Source: Candidatus Fermentibacter sp. (GTDB lineage: Bacteria > Fermentibacterota > Fermentibacteria > Fermentibacterales > Fermentibacteraceae). From it: a stretch of DNA of 64,000 bases. The notes beneath the pieces are model-generated. The model saw only the letters and a program-made list of their open reading frames with translations. It had not been told where the DNA came from and ran no database searches. Shown piece after piece: positions 49,566 to 56,896 of the stretch (positions are counted from its first letter, which is position 1; every line of letters starts with the position of its first letter). Both the position numbers and the translations under genes were made by a program. The stretch lies in assembly GCA_030373045.1 (NCBI GenBank), contig JAUCPW010000009.1:1-64000 (forward strand), in the 5' to 3' direction.

Positions 49566-50201
49566 GTGAGAGCAAGCGAGAGAGCCGTCGAGATCGTGCG
49601 GATCCTGTCGGAGGAGTACCCCGACGCCCGCTGCATGCTCGAATACGGGAAGGTGCCCTACCGGCTACTGCTGTCCACGATAATGTCCGCACAGACCACC
49701 GACGAGGCGGTCAACAGGGTCTCTCCCGCCCTCTGGGAGTCCTATCCCGACCTCGGGAGCCTGGCCGGGGCGCCGAGGCCCGAGGTGGAACGGATCATCC
49801 ACCCGCTGGGCTTCTTCCGGGCCAAGTCCGCCTCCATCCAGGGGGCCGCGGCATGGCTCCTAGAGAACACGGGCGGCCGCGTCCCCGAGTCGTTCGACGA
49901 CCTGCTCAGGATCCCCGGCGTCGGAAGGAAGACGGCCAACGTGGTGAGGGCCGAGCTCTACGGGCTGCCCGCCCTGATAGTGGACACGCACGTGAAGAGG
50001 CTCTCCTTCAGGCTGGGTCTCACTGCCTCGGATGATCCCGTCAGGATCGAGACGGACCTCGAGAAGCTGGTCCCGCCCCGTTCGAGGACTCTCTTCAGCC
50101 ATTCCGTAGGCTTCCACGGCAGGAGGGTCTGCACGGCCCGGAAGCCATCCTGCGCCGCATGCGTGCTCGCATCGCTCTGCCCCAGGAAGGGTCTCGCATA
50201 G
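49566..50201 (+). CDS. nth: Endonuclease III
   Basis: A 211-residue DNA glycosylase/AP lyase excising oxidised pyrimidines. The helix-hairpin-helix GVGRKTANVV carries the catalytic Lys, VDTHVKRLSFRLG carries the catalytic Asp, and a C-x6-C-x2-C-x5-C [4Fe-4S] site (VCTARKPSCAACVLASLC) closes the protein. GTG 49566, eight nt after CGGAGG, gives the normal length; an upstream ATG at 49485 adds low-complexity residues. Confidence 0.95.
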   Translation: MRASERAVEIVRILSEEYPDARCMLEYGKVPYRLLLSTIMSAQTTDEAVNRVSPALWESYPDLGSLAGAPRPEVERIIHPLGFFRAKSASIQGAAAWLLENTGGRVPESFDDLLRIPGVGRKTANVVRAELYGLPALIVDTHVKRLSFRLGLTASDDPVRIETDLEKLVPPRSRTLFSHSVGFHGRRVCTARKPSCAACVLASLCPRKGLA

Positions 50202-50207
50202 AAAGAA

Positions 50208-50231
50208 GCCGGCCGCCCGGAGGCGGCCGGC
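50208..50231. terminator. Bidirectional terminator hairpin
   Basis: A perfect 10-bp stem (GCCGGCCGCC / GGCGGCCGGC) with tetraloop CGGA, flanked by an A-rich left side and CGTTTC on the right. It lies between the convergent nth gene and the secreted-protein gene, 6 nt beyond the nth stop. Confidence 0.75.
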
Positions 50232-50252
50232 CGTTTCAGAAGACGGGAATCG

Positions 50253-50891
50253 TCAGTCTATGTCGCCCAGGTCGACGGACCAGTAGAACCCGGCGGCGTC
50301 GATCCAGACCTCCCACAGAGTGTAGGTGTCGCCGTCCTCGTCCTGGCAGTAGATGTCGTAGTAGTCGCCGGCAGGGACGTAGAAGGTGTAGGAGTCGCCG
50401 GGGACGATGGTGCTGCTGCCGAGGCGGTCGGAACCCCAGTCGGAGGTGGAGGAGGGGTTGCAGTAGACGTAGAAGATCGTCCAGCTGCCGAGGTCGTTGT
50501 AGATGGTCACGGGAGCGCTGCCGCCGCCGGTGGTGACGCCGGTCTTGTCGTCGATGGCGGTGGTCGAGGAGGAGTAGTAGTACTCGCCGAGGTCGTCGAG
50601 GGTGACGTACCAGGACCAGGTGCCGGAGACGGGCACGTCGTAGAGGATGTACTCATCGCCGTCCTCGTCGACGAGCTTGATGTCCCAGGTGCCGTTCGTG
50701 ACCGGGAACTCCCACGTCTCGCCGACGCTCATGACTTCGCTGCCGAGCCAGTCGGAGCCCCATTCGTCCGAAGTGGACGGCGAGATGTAGGCATAATAGA
50801 TGTCCCAGCTGCCGGTATCGTTCGTGATCTCGATGGTGCCGGCAGAGGCCGCCATGCCGAGCACGGCCAGGGTAAACAAGGCTTGCTTCAT
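50253..50891 (-). CDS. Secreted protein with two tandem beta domains
   Basis: A 212-residue exported protein. Signal peptide (MKQALFTLAVLGMAASA), then two homologous domains of about 85 residues. The first (about 19-104) runs IEITNDTGSWDIYYAYISPS, DEWGSDWLGS, WDIKLVDEDGDEYILYDVPV. The second (about 126-210) runs VTIYNDLGSWTIFYVYCNPS, SDWGSDRLGS, YDIYCQDEDGDTYTLWEV. The domains are acidic and Trp/Tyr-rich, with D-E-D-G-D turns that could bind Ca2+. Unknown function; possibly one of a family that includes the small lipoprotein at 31487-31819. It has a strong promoter of its own. Confidence 0.82.
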   Translation of the reverse strand: MKQALFTLAVLGMAASAGTIEITNDTGSWDIYYAYISPSTSDEWGSDWLGSEVMSVGETWEFPVTNGTWDIKLVDEDGDEYILYDVPVSGTWSWYVTLDDLGEYYYSSSTTAIDDKTGVTTGGGSAPVTIYNDLGSWTIFYVYCNPSSTSDWGSDRLGSSTIVPGDSYTFYVPAGDYYDIYCQDEDGDTYTLWEVWIDAAGFYWSVDLGDID

Positions 50892-50927
50892 ATCCCTCCT
50901 CCAGGGAAGTGAGTGACACCCGCGGAA

Positions 50928-50955
50928 ATTCTAGCACTTGCCGCGGCGGTGTCAA
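50928..50955 (-). promoter_or_regulatory. Promoter of the duplicated-domain secreted protein
   Basis: Perfect TTGACA (50950-50955), a 16-nt spacer and TAGAAT (50928-50933) on the minus strand. One of the best promoters in the window, so the protein may be abundantly made. Confidence 0.75.
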
Positions 50956-51128
50956 TGTCGACACGCAGCGGAGGCTCTTCCGCCCCGCCTCGGATGATAC
51001 AGCCGGGGCGACGATCCATTCCACGGCCGTATATTACCGGGCATCGCACGGGCATCCCGGCCCTGCGGGAACGGGAACCGCCGGCAGCCCTCCCGGGCGA
51101 GCCCGTCGGGCCGGAAGGAGCTGGCTCC

Positions 51129-52193
51129 TTGAATATTCCAGGGCAGTTGATGATGGGTTTCGATGCTCTCCTGGGCATCCTCGGGAGACGCAGACCGGTC
51201 AATGTGATGATCTCCATCACGGACCGCTGCCCGAGCAGATGCGCCTACTGCCAGATCCCCGAGCAGGGCCGGCCGGATCTGCCCACAGCCGTCTGGATCG
51301 ACCTCGTCTCGCAGATGGCCCGGGCGGGCACGAGGCGCATCGGGGTATGGGGCGGCGAACCCCTCTCGCGGCCCGACATTGCGGAGATCTGCGGGCATGC
51401 CAGGAGCCTCGGGATCTATGTCAGCCTCGACTCCAACGGATACCTCGTGCCGTCTCGGCCCGAAGTGCTCGGCGCCATCGACCATCTCGTGCTCGCATAC
51501 GACGGTCCCGAGGAGGCCCACGACGCCAACAGGCAGCCCGGCAGCCACGCCAAGGTCATGGCCGCGATGGATGCCGCCGCGGGCAGGGTCAGGCTCTGGT
51601 CGATCACCGTCTTGACCCGCAACAACATCGGCCACATCGACCACATACTGTCCGAGGCCGGGAGGCGCGGGTTCCTCGCCACCTTCCAGACCCTCCACCA
51701 CAACGACAAGCTCGGGAGGAACCCCTCCGGCATGATGCCCTCCGCGGAGGAGTACAGGGAGGCCTTCAGGCACCTCCTCGAGAGGAAGAGGGAGGGCGCT
51801 CCGATAGCCAATTCGCCGCGATACCTGAAGAGCCTTGCGGCATGGCCCGACTACCGCTCCACGAGGCTCGCCGGAGCCTTCCACGGGGTGTCCTGCAGGG
51901 CCGCGAGGATGTACTGCAACGTCGACGTCGACGGCCGCGTCTACCCGTGCTCCCTCCTGATGGGACTCTCTGACGGCGCCCCGGATGCCGTCGAAGTGGG
52001 CTTCGACCGCGCCTTCAGAGCCCTGGGCCCCCTCCCCTGCCAGGCCTGCGTGGCGGGATGCTATACCGAATACAACTACCTGTACGGCCTCTCCGTGCCG
52101 GTCGCGCTCGACTGGTTCGCATCGGTGAGGAGGACCGACAGGGTCATGGCGGAGGCCGCCGCCAGACGGCCCTTGCGAAAGACGGAGAACTAG
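51129..52193 (+). CDS. Radical SAM enzyme with C-terminal cysteine cluster (SPASM-like)
   Basis: A 354-residue protein from TTG 51129 (AAGGAG 8 nt upstream; a longer frame from 50913 encodes low-complexity sequence). The [4Fe-4S]/SAM motif CPSRCAYC is at residues 34-41, the SAM-binding GGEPLSRPDI follows. The C-terminus has CNVDVDGRVYPC and CQACVAGCYTEYN, the pattern of auxiliary-cluster SPASM/twitch domains. Such enzymes often modify peptides or cofactors. The next gene begins at the base after its stop, so it is locked to the acyl-CoA-synthetase-like pair. No small precursor peptide gene was seen. Confidence 0.85.
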   Translation: MNIPGQLMMGFDALLGILGRRRPVNVMISITDRCPSRCAYCQIPEQGRPDLPTAVWIDLVSQMARAGTRRIGVWGGEPLSRPDIAEICGHARSLGIYVSLDSNGYLVPSRPEVLGAIDHLVLAYDGPEEAHDANRQPGSHAKVMAAMDAAAGRVRLWSITVLTRNNIGHIDHILSEAGRRGFLATFQTLHHNDKLGRNPSGMMPSAEEYREAFRHLLERKREGAPIANSPRYLKSLAAWPDYRSTRLAGAFHGVSCRAARMYCNVDVDGRVYPCSLLMGLSDGAPDAVEVGFDRAFRALGPLPCQACVAGCYTEYNYLYGLSVPVALDWFASVRRTDRVMAEAAARRPLRKTEN

Positions 52194-53669
52194 ATGCCAG
52201 CACTGCCGGAATATCTCACACGGGCCCTCCTCGAATCGGAGGGCGTCCCTGTCGTCCCGGGGGTCATGCTCACCTCCGCTCCCGCCTCTGTCGCCGGTTT
52301 CCCGGTGTTCCTCAAGGCGCAGATACCCGGAGCGACCAGCAGGAAGAGCGCGGGTCTGGTGAGGCGGATCGACTCGCCCGCCGAACTCGGCGCGGTTCTG
52401 CCCGACCTCCTGTCCAGGGACCGCTGCGAAGGCGTCCTTGCGGCCGAAGCTCTCGATATCGAGCTCGAGCTCTATGCCGGGGTGGTGTTCGACGCCGGAT
52501 CGTCCTCGGCCCTTCCCGGCGGCAGGCTCCTGTTCAGCCTCGCCGGAGGCTCGGGCATCGAGGCGAGGGCCGGCTCCCTGACCGAGATACGATTCCCGCT
52601 CTCGTCCCCCCCATCCCCCGGGACCCTGGCGGCCTCCCTCCCGGACGCCCCGTGGAGGACTTCCGCCGCAGACCTTCTGGCCGGCATGGCCCGGACGTTC
52701 TGCAGGTACAGGCTCCTCGTCCTCGAGGCCAATCCGCTCGCGGTGCTGCGCGGTGACGGCAGGGTGCTCGTGGTCGACTGCAGGGCCGAATTCGAGGGCA
52801 GGGCGGTGAGAAAGGGCGAGGAGGCGCTGTTCGGGACCGCTTCGGCCAGGGCCGGTGACTCGACGCGCCTCGAGAGGATGGTGGACGCCTTCAACAGGAG
52901 CGACCCTGCCGGCACCGCCTTCTTCAGGCAGAACAGGGGGGCGCCCGCGCCGGGAGCGGTCAGGGTCGCGACCAATCTCTGCGGGGGCGGCGGCAAGATG
53001 CTGTGGGAGATGGCGGTCGGCGGGAGGGACGACATCTTCGCCCTAAACGAATCCGATACCTCCGGAGGGCTCTCGGCGTTCAAGAGCTACAGGTTCCTCA
53101 TGGCCGTCCTCGCCCAGGAGGATGCCGATCTCCTCCTCTTCACGGGATCGGGGATGGCGTTCCAGAGCCAGCTCAACATAGCCGCGGCCATATGGAAGGC
53201 TCTGCGCGAGAGCCCCTGCGTCGTCCCCGTCATGGTGCGGTTCGGCGGCACCGACGAGGACAAGGCGAGGGCGATGTTCGAGCGGCTCTCCGGATCGCTC
53301 AGGGTCCCTGTCCGCACGTACCCCTCCGAGGTCTTCCCCAATGCAATGGTCGACTCCATCCGCGGCTTCCTGGAAGATGCCGGGACGTCCTCGCCCGTCC
53401 CGCCCGCCTGTCCTCCCGGGGGATCCCCGGCCTTCGAGGTGGCCGTGCCCCCGGGGAGATTCCACGTAGACGGCGCCAGGTGCGCCGAGTGCCGTGAGAG
53501 GCCGTGCCTCGGGGCATGCCCGACGCACTTCCTGGCCTGGGCGGACGGATCGGGCCCTGCTCCGGTGGAGGGCCAGCGCTGCACGGGCTGCCTGATGTGC
53601 GAGGCGGCCTGCCTTCTCGACGGCTCCGCCGGGTTGTTCATCGAACTGGAAATGCCGGAGGTGGAGTGA
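52194..53669 (+). CDS. Succinyl-CoA-synthetase beta-like protein fused to a FixX-like ferredoxin domain
   Basis: A 491-residue protein. Residues 1 to about 235 form an ATP-grasp domain (FLKAQIPG, a P-loop-like TSRKSAG in place of GGRGKAGG, GGSGIEARAG, EANPLAVLRGDGRVLVVD). Residues 250-400 form a ligase-CoA domain (NLCGGGGKMLWEMA, PVMVRFGGTDEDKARAM). A ferredoxin module follows, with two [4Fe-4S] sites: C-x2-C-x4-C-x3-CP (CAECRERPCLGACP) and C-x2-C-x2-C-x3-C (CTGCLMCEAAC), similar to FixX. I know of no standard SCS beta subunit with such a tail. The fusion suggests redox-coupled acyl-CoA chemistry (inference). Confidence 0.83.
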   Translation: MPALPEYLTRALLESEGVPVVPGVMLTSAPASVAGFPVFLKAQIPGATSRKSAGLVRRIDSPAELGAVLPDLLSRDRCEGVLAAEALDIELELYAGVVFDAGSSSALPGGRLLFSLAGGSGIEARAGSLTEIRFPLSSPPSPGTLAASLPDAPWRTSAADLLAGMARTFCRYRLLVLEANPLAVLRGDGRVLVVDCRAEFEGRAVRKGEEALFGTASARAGDSTRLERMVDAFNRSDPAGTAFFRQNRGAPAPGAVRVATNLCGGGGKMLWEMAVGGRDDIFALNESDTSGGLSAFKSYRFLMAVLAQEDADLLLFTGSGMAFQSQLNIAAAIWKALRESPCVVPVMVRFGGTDEDKARAMFERLSGSLRVPVRTYPSEVFPNAMVDSIRGFLEDAGTSSPVPPACPPGGSPAFEVAVPPGRFHVDGARCAECRERPCLGACPTHFLAWADGSGPAPVEGQRCTGCLMCEAACLLDGSAGLFIELEMPEVE

Positions 53670-53673
53670 GGAC

Positions 53674-54642
53674 ATGGCTGGCATTCTCGGACACCTTGCA
53701 GGAATCGACGACCCCGGCGTGGTCGTCTTCGGGATAACGGGCAAGCAGGGCCAGAGCACAACCAGGGTGATGACGGGATACGGCACCAGGGTGCTCGCCG
53801 GAGTCACCCCCGGCAAGGGCGGCCAGGAGGTCGACGGCATACCGGTGTTCGATTCCTGCGCCGATGCCGTCTCCGCGGTTCCCGGCCTGAACTCGGCCGT
53901 GTTCTTCGTCCCGGCCGGAGCCGTTCTGCAGGCCACGCGGGAGGCATCCTCGGCCGGGATACGCTTCATGGTCCACACCGCCGACGGAGTCGCTTCGCAC
54001 GATGCCGCGCTCATGCGCGAGATGTCGGTCGACGGCGGCTTCAGGATCGTCGGACCCAACACGGTCGGCATGCTCGACACGTCGGGCTGCCTCTTCGGGC
54101 TCATCGGGGGCGGGGCATCGTGGGCCAGGAAGAACTACCTCCCTGGCTGCGTGGGGATCATCTCGCGCTCGGGGGGGCTCTCCCAGCTCCTGGGCGCCTT
54201 CCACTGCAGGCCCCATCTCCCCGGTCCCCTCCCGGGCGGGGGATACGGCGAGCTCTGGGGCGACACCGGGCCCGGGGTCTCGGCGGTCATCTGCGTAGGG
54301 GGGGATCCCGTGCCGGGGACCACCCTGCTCGAGGCGGCGCTGGCCTTCGAGGCCGATCCGCGCACGAAGGTCATCGCCGGCTACGGCGAGACCGGGACCT
54401 CGCAGGAGAACGAACTCGCGGAGGCGGTGGCGGGCGGTATGATCACCAAGCCCGTAGTGCTCTTCCTCGGCGGCAGGTTCACCGAGGCGGGGGTTTCGCA
54501 GAGCCATGCCGGCGCGATGATCCGGTGCGAGGCCGAGACATGGGCTGCCAAGCACGAGGCCCTGGTAGCCGCCGGTGTCACCGTGGTGGACAGGCCGGAT
54601 GCGGTGTTCGGGTCGGTCGCGGGAGTCCTGGGGCTGGTCTGA
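53674..54642 (+). CDS. Succinyl-CoA-synthetase alpha-like protein
   Basis: A 322-residue protein, 4 nt after the beta-like gene with GGAGG upstream. It has the CoA-binding Rossmann motif (FGITGKQGQSTTRVM, AGVTPGKGGQEVDGIPVF), GIISRSGGLSQLLG, GGDPVPGTTLLEAALAFEADP and the phospho-histidine loop SQSHAGAM. Catalytic His and nucleotide loops are kept, so activity is likely. An insertion near residue 180 (PHLPGPLPGGGYGELWGD) is not in ordinary SucD. With the adjacent beta/ferredoxin protein it forms an ADP- or GDP-forming CoA-ligase pair of unknown acyl specificity. Confidence 0.85.
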   Translation: MAGILGHLAGIDDPGVVVFGITGKQGQSTTRVMTGYGTRVLAGVTPGKGGQEVDGIPVFDSCADAVSAVPGLNSAVFFVPAGAVLQATREASSAGIRFMVHTADGVASHDAALMREMSVDGGFRIVGPNTVGMLDTSGCLFGLIGGGASWARKNYLPGCVGIISRSGGLSQLLGAFHCRPHLPGPLPGGGYGELWGDTGPGVSAVICVGGDPVPGTTLLEAALAFEADPRTKVIAGYGETGTSQENELAEAVAGGMITKPVVLFLGGRFTEAGVSQSHAGAMIRCEAETWAAKHEALVAAGVTVVDRPDAVFGSVAGVLGLV

Positions 54643-54645
54643 GGG

Positions 54646-55524
54646 TCAGGTCCTTTCGAGCTGGAAGTACCTCGCCCATTCCGTGACCTGGTATCCGGCC
54701 CTCTCGAGCAGCATGAGCGCGGGTCCGTCGCTTGCCGGGACGGTCTGCCTCGTCCTCGTGCAGCCCCTTTCCGCGAGCATGGACAGACCGGTCAGCAGTA
54801 TGGCCGTCCCGAGCCCCCGCCTCCTGAAGCGGGGCAGGACGCCGAGGAAGTAGAAGGCGCCCTCCTTCGCGTCGAGGCTGTCGAGGCGGGCCATCATCAC
54901 TCCGGCCGGCTCGCCATCCTGCATCACGACCCTGAACAGCTCGGGATCGAACCTGGCGCCCGAGCTCCAGGCCGTGAGATAGCCGTCGAAGTCGATCTCC
55001 GCCCAGGGGGTCCTGCCGGCGCAGTCCCTCGCGATGGCCGCCATCCTCGCCTGTCCGGTCCTCCCCAGGCCGATGGATTCCGGTGCGATGCCGGGAGGCT
55101 GCACCCCCGAGAGCGACCGGGACAGGATCGTGCTGTCGCGAAGGAATCTGAACCCGGCGCCCCTGTAGATCTCCTGCAGCCTCGTCATGTCCTCCCGCGC
55201 CTGATCGGAATAGACGGCCGCGAGGACGCTCCTGGCCCTGGTCAATGCCGATCTCACCGCTTCGCGCACCAGGGCGGCCTCGAGCTCCCTCGCTCCCGGG
55301 GGGTTCCCTACGGCGTGGGGTATCCCGATCAGGACCTCCCCCTCCTCGCGTTCGTGTCCCGTGAAGATGAAGCCCGCGGGTTCCCCCGACTCGTCGAACG
55401 CTCCCAGGTAGGCCCCGTCGAAGAAGTCGTCGAGAGCGAAGCCGAGGAGATGTCCGGAGAGGAAGCCGAGAAGGTCCCTCCTCTCGAGGATCCTGATCTG
55501 GTATGCATGACCGGTGTCGCTCAC
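54646..55524 (-). CDS. GNAT-family N-acetyltransferase (two lobes)
   Basis: A 292-residue protein from GTG 55524, GGAG upstream. The C-terminal GNAT lobe has FYFLGVLPRFRRRGLGTAIL (acetyl-CoA site) and TVPASDGPALMLLERAGYQVTEW. The N-terminal lobe (DLLGFLSGHLLGFALDDFFDGAYLG, ...GAGFRFLRD) looks like a degenerate copy. Substrate unknown. It converges with the alpha-subunit gene, 3 bp away. Confidence 0.75.
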   Translation of the reverse strand: MSDTGHAYQIRILERRDLLGFLSGHLLGFALDDFFDGAYLGAFDESGEPAGFIFTGHEREEGEVLIGIPHAVGNPPGARELEAALVREAVRSALTRARSVLAAVYSDQAREDMTRLQEIYRGAGFRFLRDSTILSRSLSGVQPPGIAPESIGLGRTGQARMAAIARDCAGRTPWAEIDFDGYLTAWSSGARFDPELFRVVMQDGEPAGVMMARLDSLDAKEGAFYFLGVLPRFRRRGLGTAILLTGLSMLAERGCTRTRQTVPASDGPALMLLERAGYQVTEWARYFQLERT

Positions 55525-55552
55525 GGCAGGCTCCCGACTCCGGGGACCGGAC

Positions 55553-56896
55553 TCACCTTATGTAGCCGAGATCGCGGAGGGTCCTTCCCACGGTCTCGGC
55601 GAAATCCACGACCGCCGGCGCCCCGGCTGCCGGTGTCGCCCAGTACGTAAGCGCCTCCGAGAGCAGCAGCGAATCGGCAACGAGCGGGGAGACCTCGCCG
55701 GGGTCGGACATCAGGTCGAAGGTCACGGAGCCGCCGGACCCGGTGTCGAATATGACCTTTCTCCCGGAGGCCGTGCACGATGCGAGATCGGCGTCCCTCC
55801 AGAGCACTCCGCTGGCGAACACCCGCCTGTCGGGCGGCTCTCCCCCGGCGGCGAACAGATCCAGTCCCGGGCGCCCTGGAGGCGATTCCAGCCCGCACAG
55901 CGCGGCAAGGGTCGGAAGGATGTCCACCTGCGACGCCGGGGCGGCCGAAGATCCGGGCTGCACCCCGGGACCGGAGATCACCAGCGGGACGCGGACCGAT
56001 TCGTCGTAGAGGCTCACCCCGTGTTCGATGCACCCGTGCTCCAGGAATTCCTCGCCATGGTCGCCGGTCACTGCCACGACAGTGCTCCCGGCGAGTCCCC
56101 TCTCCCTCAGACCGGCCAGCAGCCTCCCGAGCTGGGCGTCGGAATAGGCTATCTCCCCGTCGTAGAGGGCGATGAGATTGAAGAGCCCGTCGGCGGGCAG
56201 GGAGTCGACCCCCCGGTTGACCGCCAGGAGCTGCGGAACGGTACCCCAGGCCGAATCGCAGGGCCCCTGGTAGGCCGGGTCGGTGAACATCCCCGAGTAC
56301 GGCGCGGGGGGATCGTAGGGCATGTGCGGATCGTAGAAGTGGACAACGGCGAGGAAGGGGCGGCCGCCTCCGGTCCCGTCCAGCCAGGACAGGAAGAGGT
56401 CGACCGTCTCGCCCGCCCCCCTCTGCGACATGCGGTCGCTGAGTCCGGCACAGTCGAACGTGTCGAAACCCACGTGGAATCCGAAGTCCTCGTCCAGGAA
56501 GATCACGTTGAGGAATGCCGCAGTGCCGTAGCCCGCGTCGCCGAAGATGCGCTGGATGGTGGGAAGGGCCGGATCGAGCCCGTAGAAGACCCCGTCCCTG
56601 CGGCCGGCCATGTGCTCTCTCGGGGTGAGGCCGGTGAGTATCGAGGCGAAGGCGGGCAGGGTCCAGGAGGTCTGGGCACGGAATTCCGTCCAGGAGGCGC
56701 CGGACATCGCCAGGCTGTCCAGGACGGGGGTCGTGGGCCGCCCGTAGCCGAGGAAGGAGACGTGATCGGCCCGGAAGGTGTCGATCACGACCAGCACCAC
56801 GCTGGGTCCCTCCGGCTCTCCTCCGCATGCACAGAGGAAGGCGAGCGCCGAAAGCAGCGGCAGGAGACGGGCCGTAGTCTTCACCCCTTCAGGCAT
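55553..56896 (-). CDS. Sulfatase-fold lipoprotein without the Cys/Ser-type modification motif
   Basis: A 447-residue protein starting with ATG 56896, 8 nt inside polA (GTG 56882 possible). The lipobox is FLCAC. The AP-fold metal site is VVIDTFRADHVS, and later AVTGDHGEEFLEHG. At the nucleophile position the sequence is SWTLPAFASILTG, so Thr/Ser lies where sulfatases have C/S-x-P-x-R. This suggests a phosphoesterase or phosphoethanolamine-type transferase rather than a formylglycine sulfatase. It ends in RTLRDLGYIR, a tail seen on two other proteins of this window. Confidence 0.82.
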   Translation of the reverse strand: MPEGVKTTARLLPLLSALAFLCACGGEPEGPSVVLVVIDTFRADHVSFLGYGRPTTPVLDSLAMSGASWTEFRAQTSWTLPAFASILTGLTPREHMAGRRDGVFYGLDPALPTIQRIFGDAGYGTAAFLNVIFLDEDFGFHVGFDTFDCAGLSDRMSQRGAGETVDLFLSWLDGTGGGRPFLAVVHFYDPHMPYDPPAPYSGMFTDPAYQGPCDSAWGTVPQLLAVNRGVDSLPADGLFNLIALYDGEIAYSDAQLGRLLAGLRERGLAGSTVVAVTGDHGEEFLEHGCIEHGVSLYDESVRVPLVISGPGVQPGSSAAPASQVDILPTLAALCGLESPPGRPGLDLFAAGGEPPDRRVFASGVLWRDADLASCTASGRKVIFDTGSGGSVTFDLMSDPGEVSPLVADSLLLSEALTYWATPAAGAPAVVDFAETVGRTLRDLGYIR

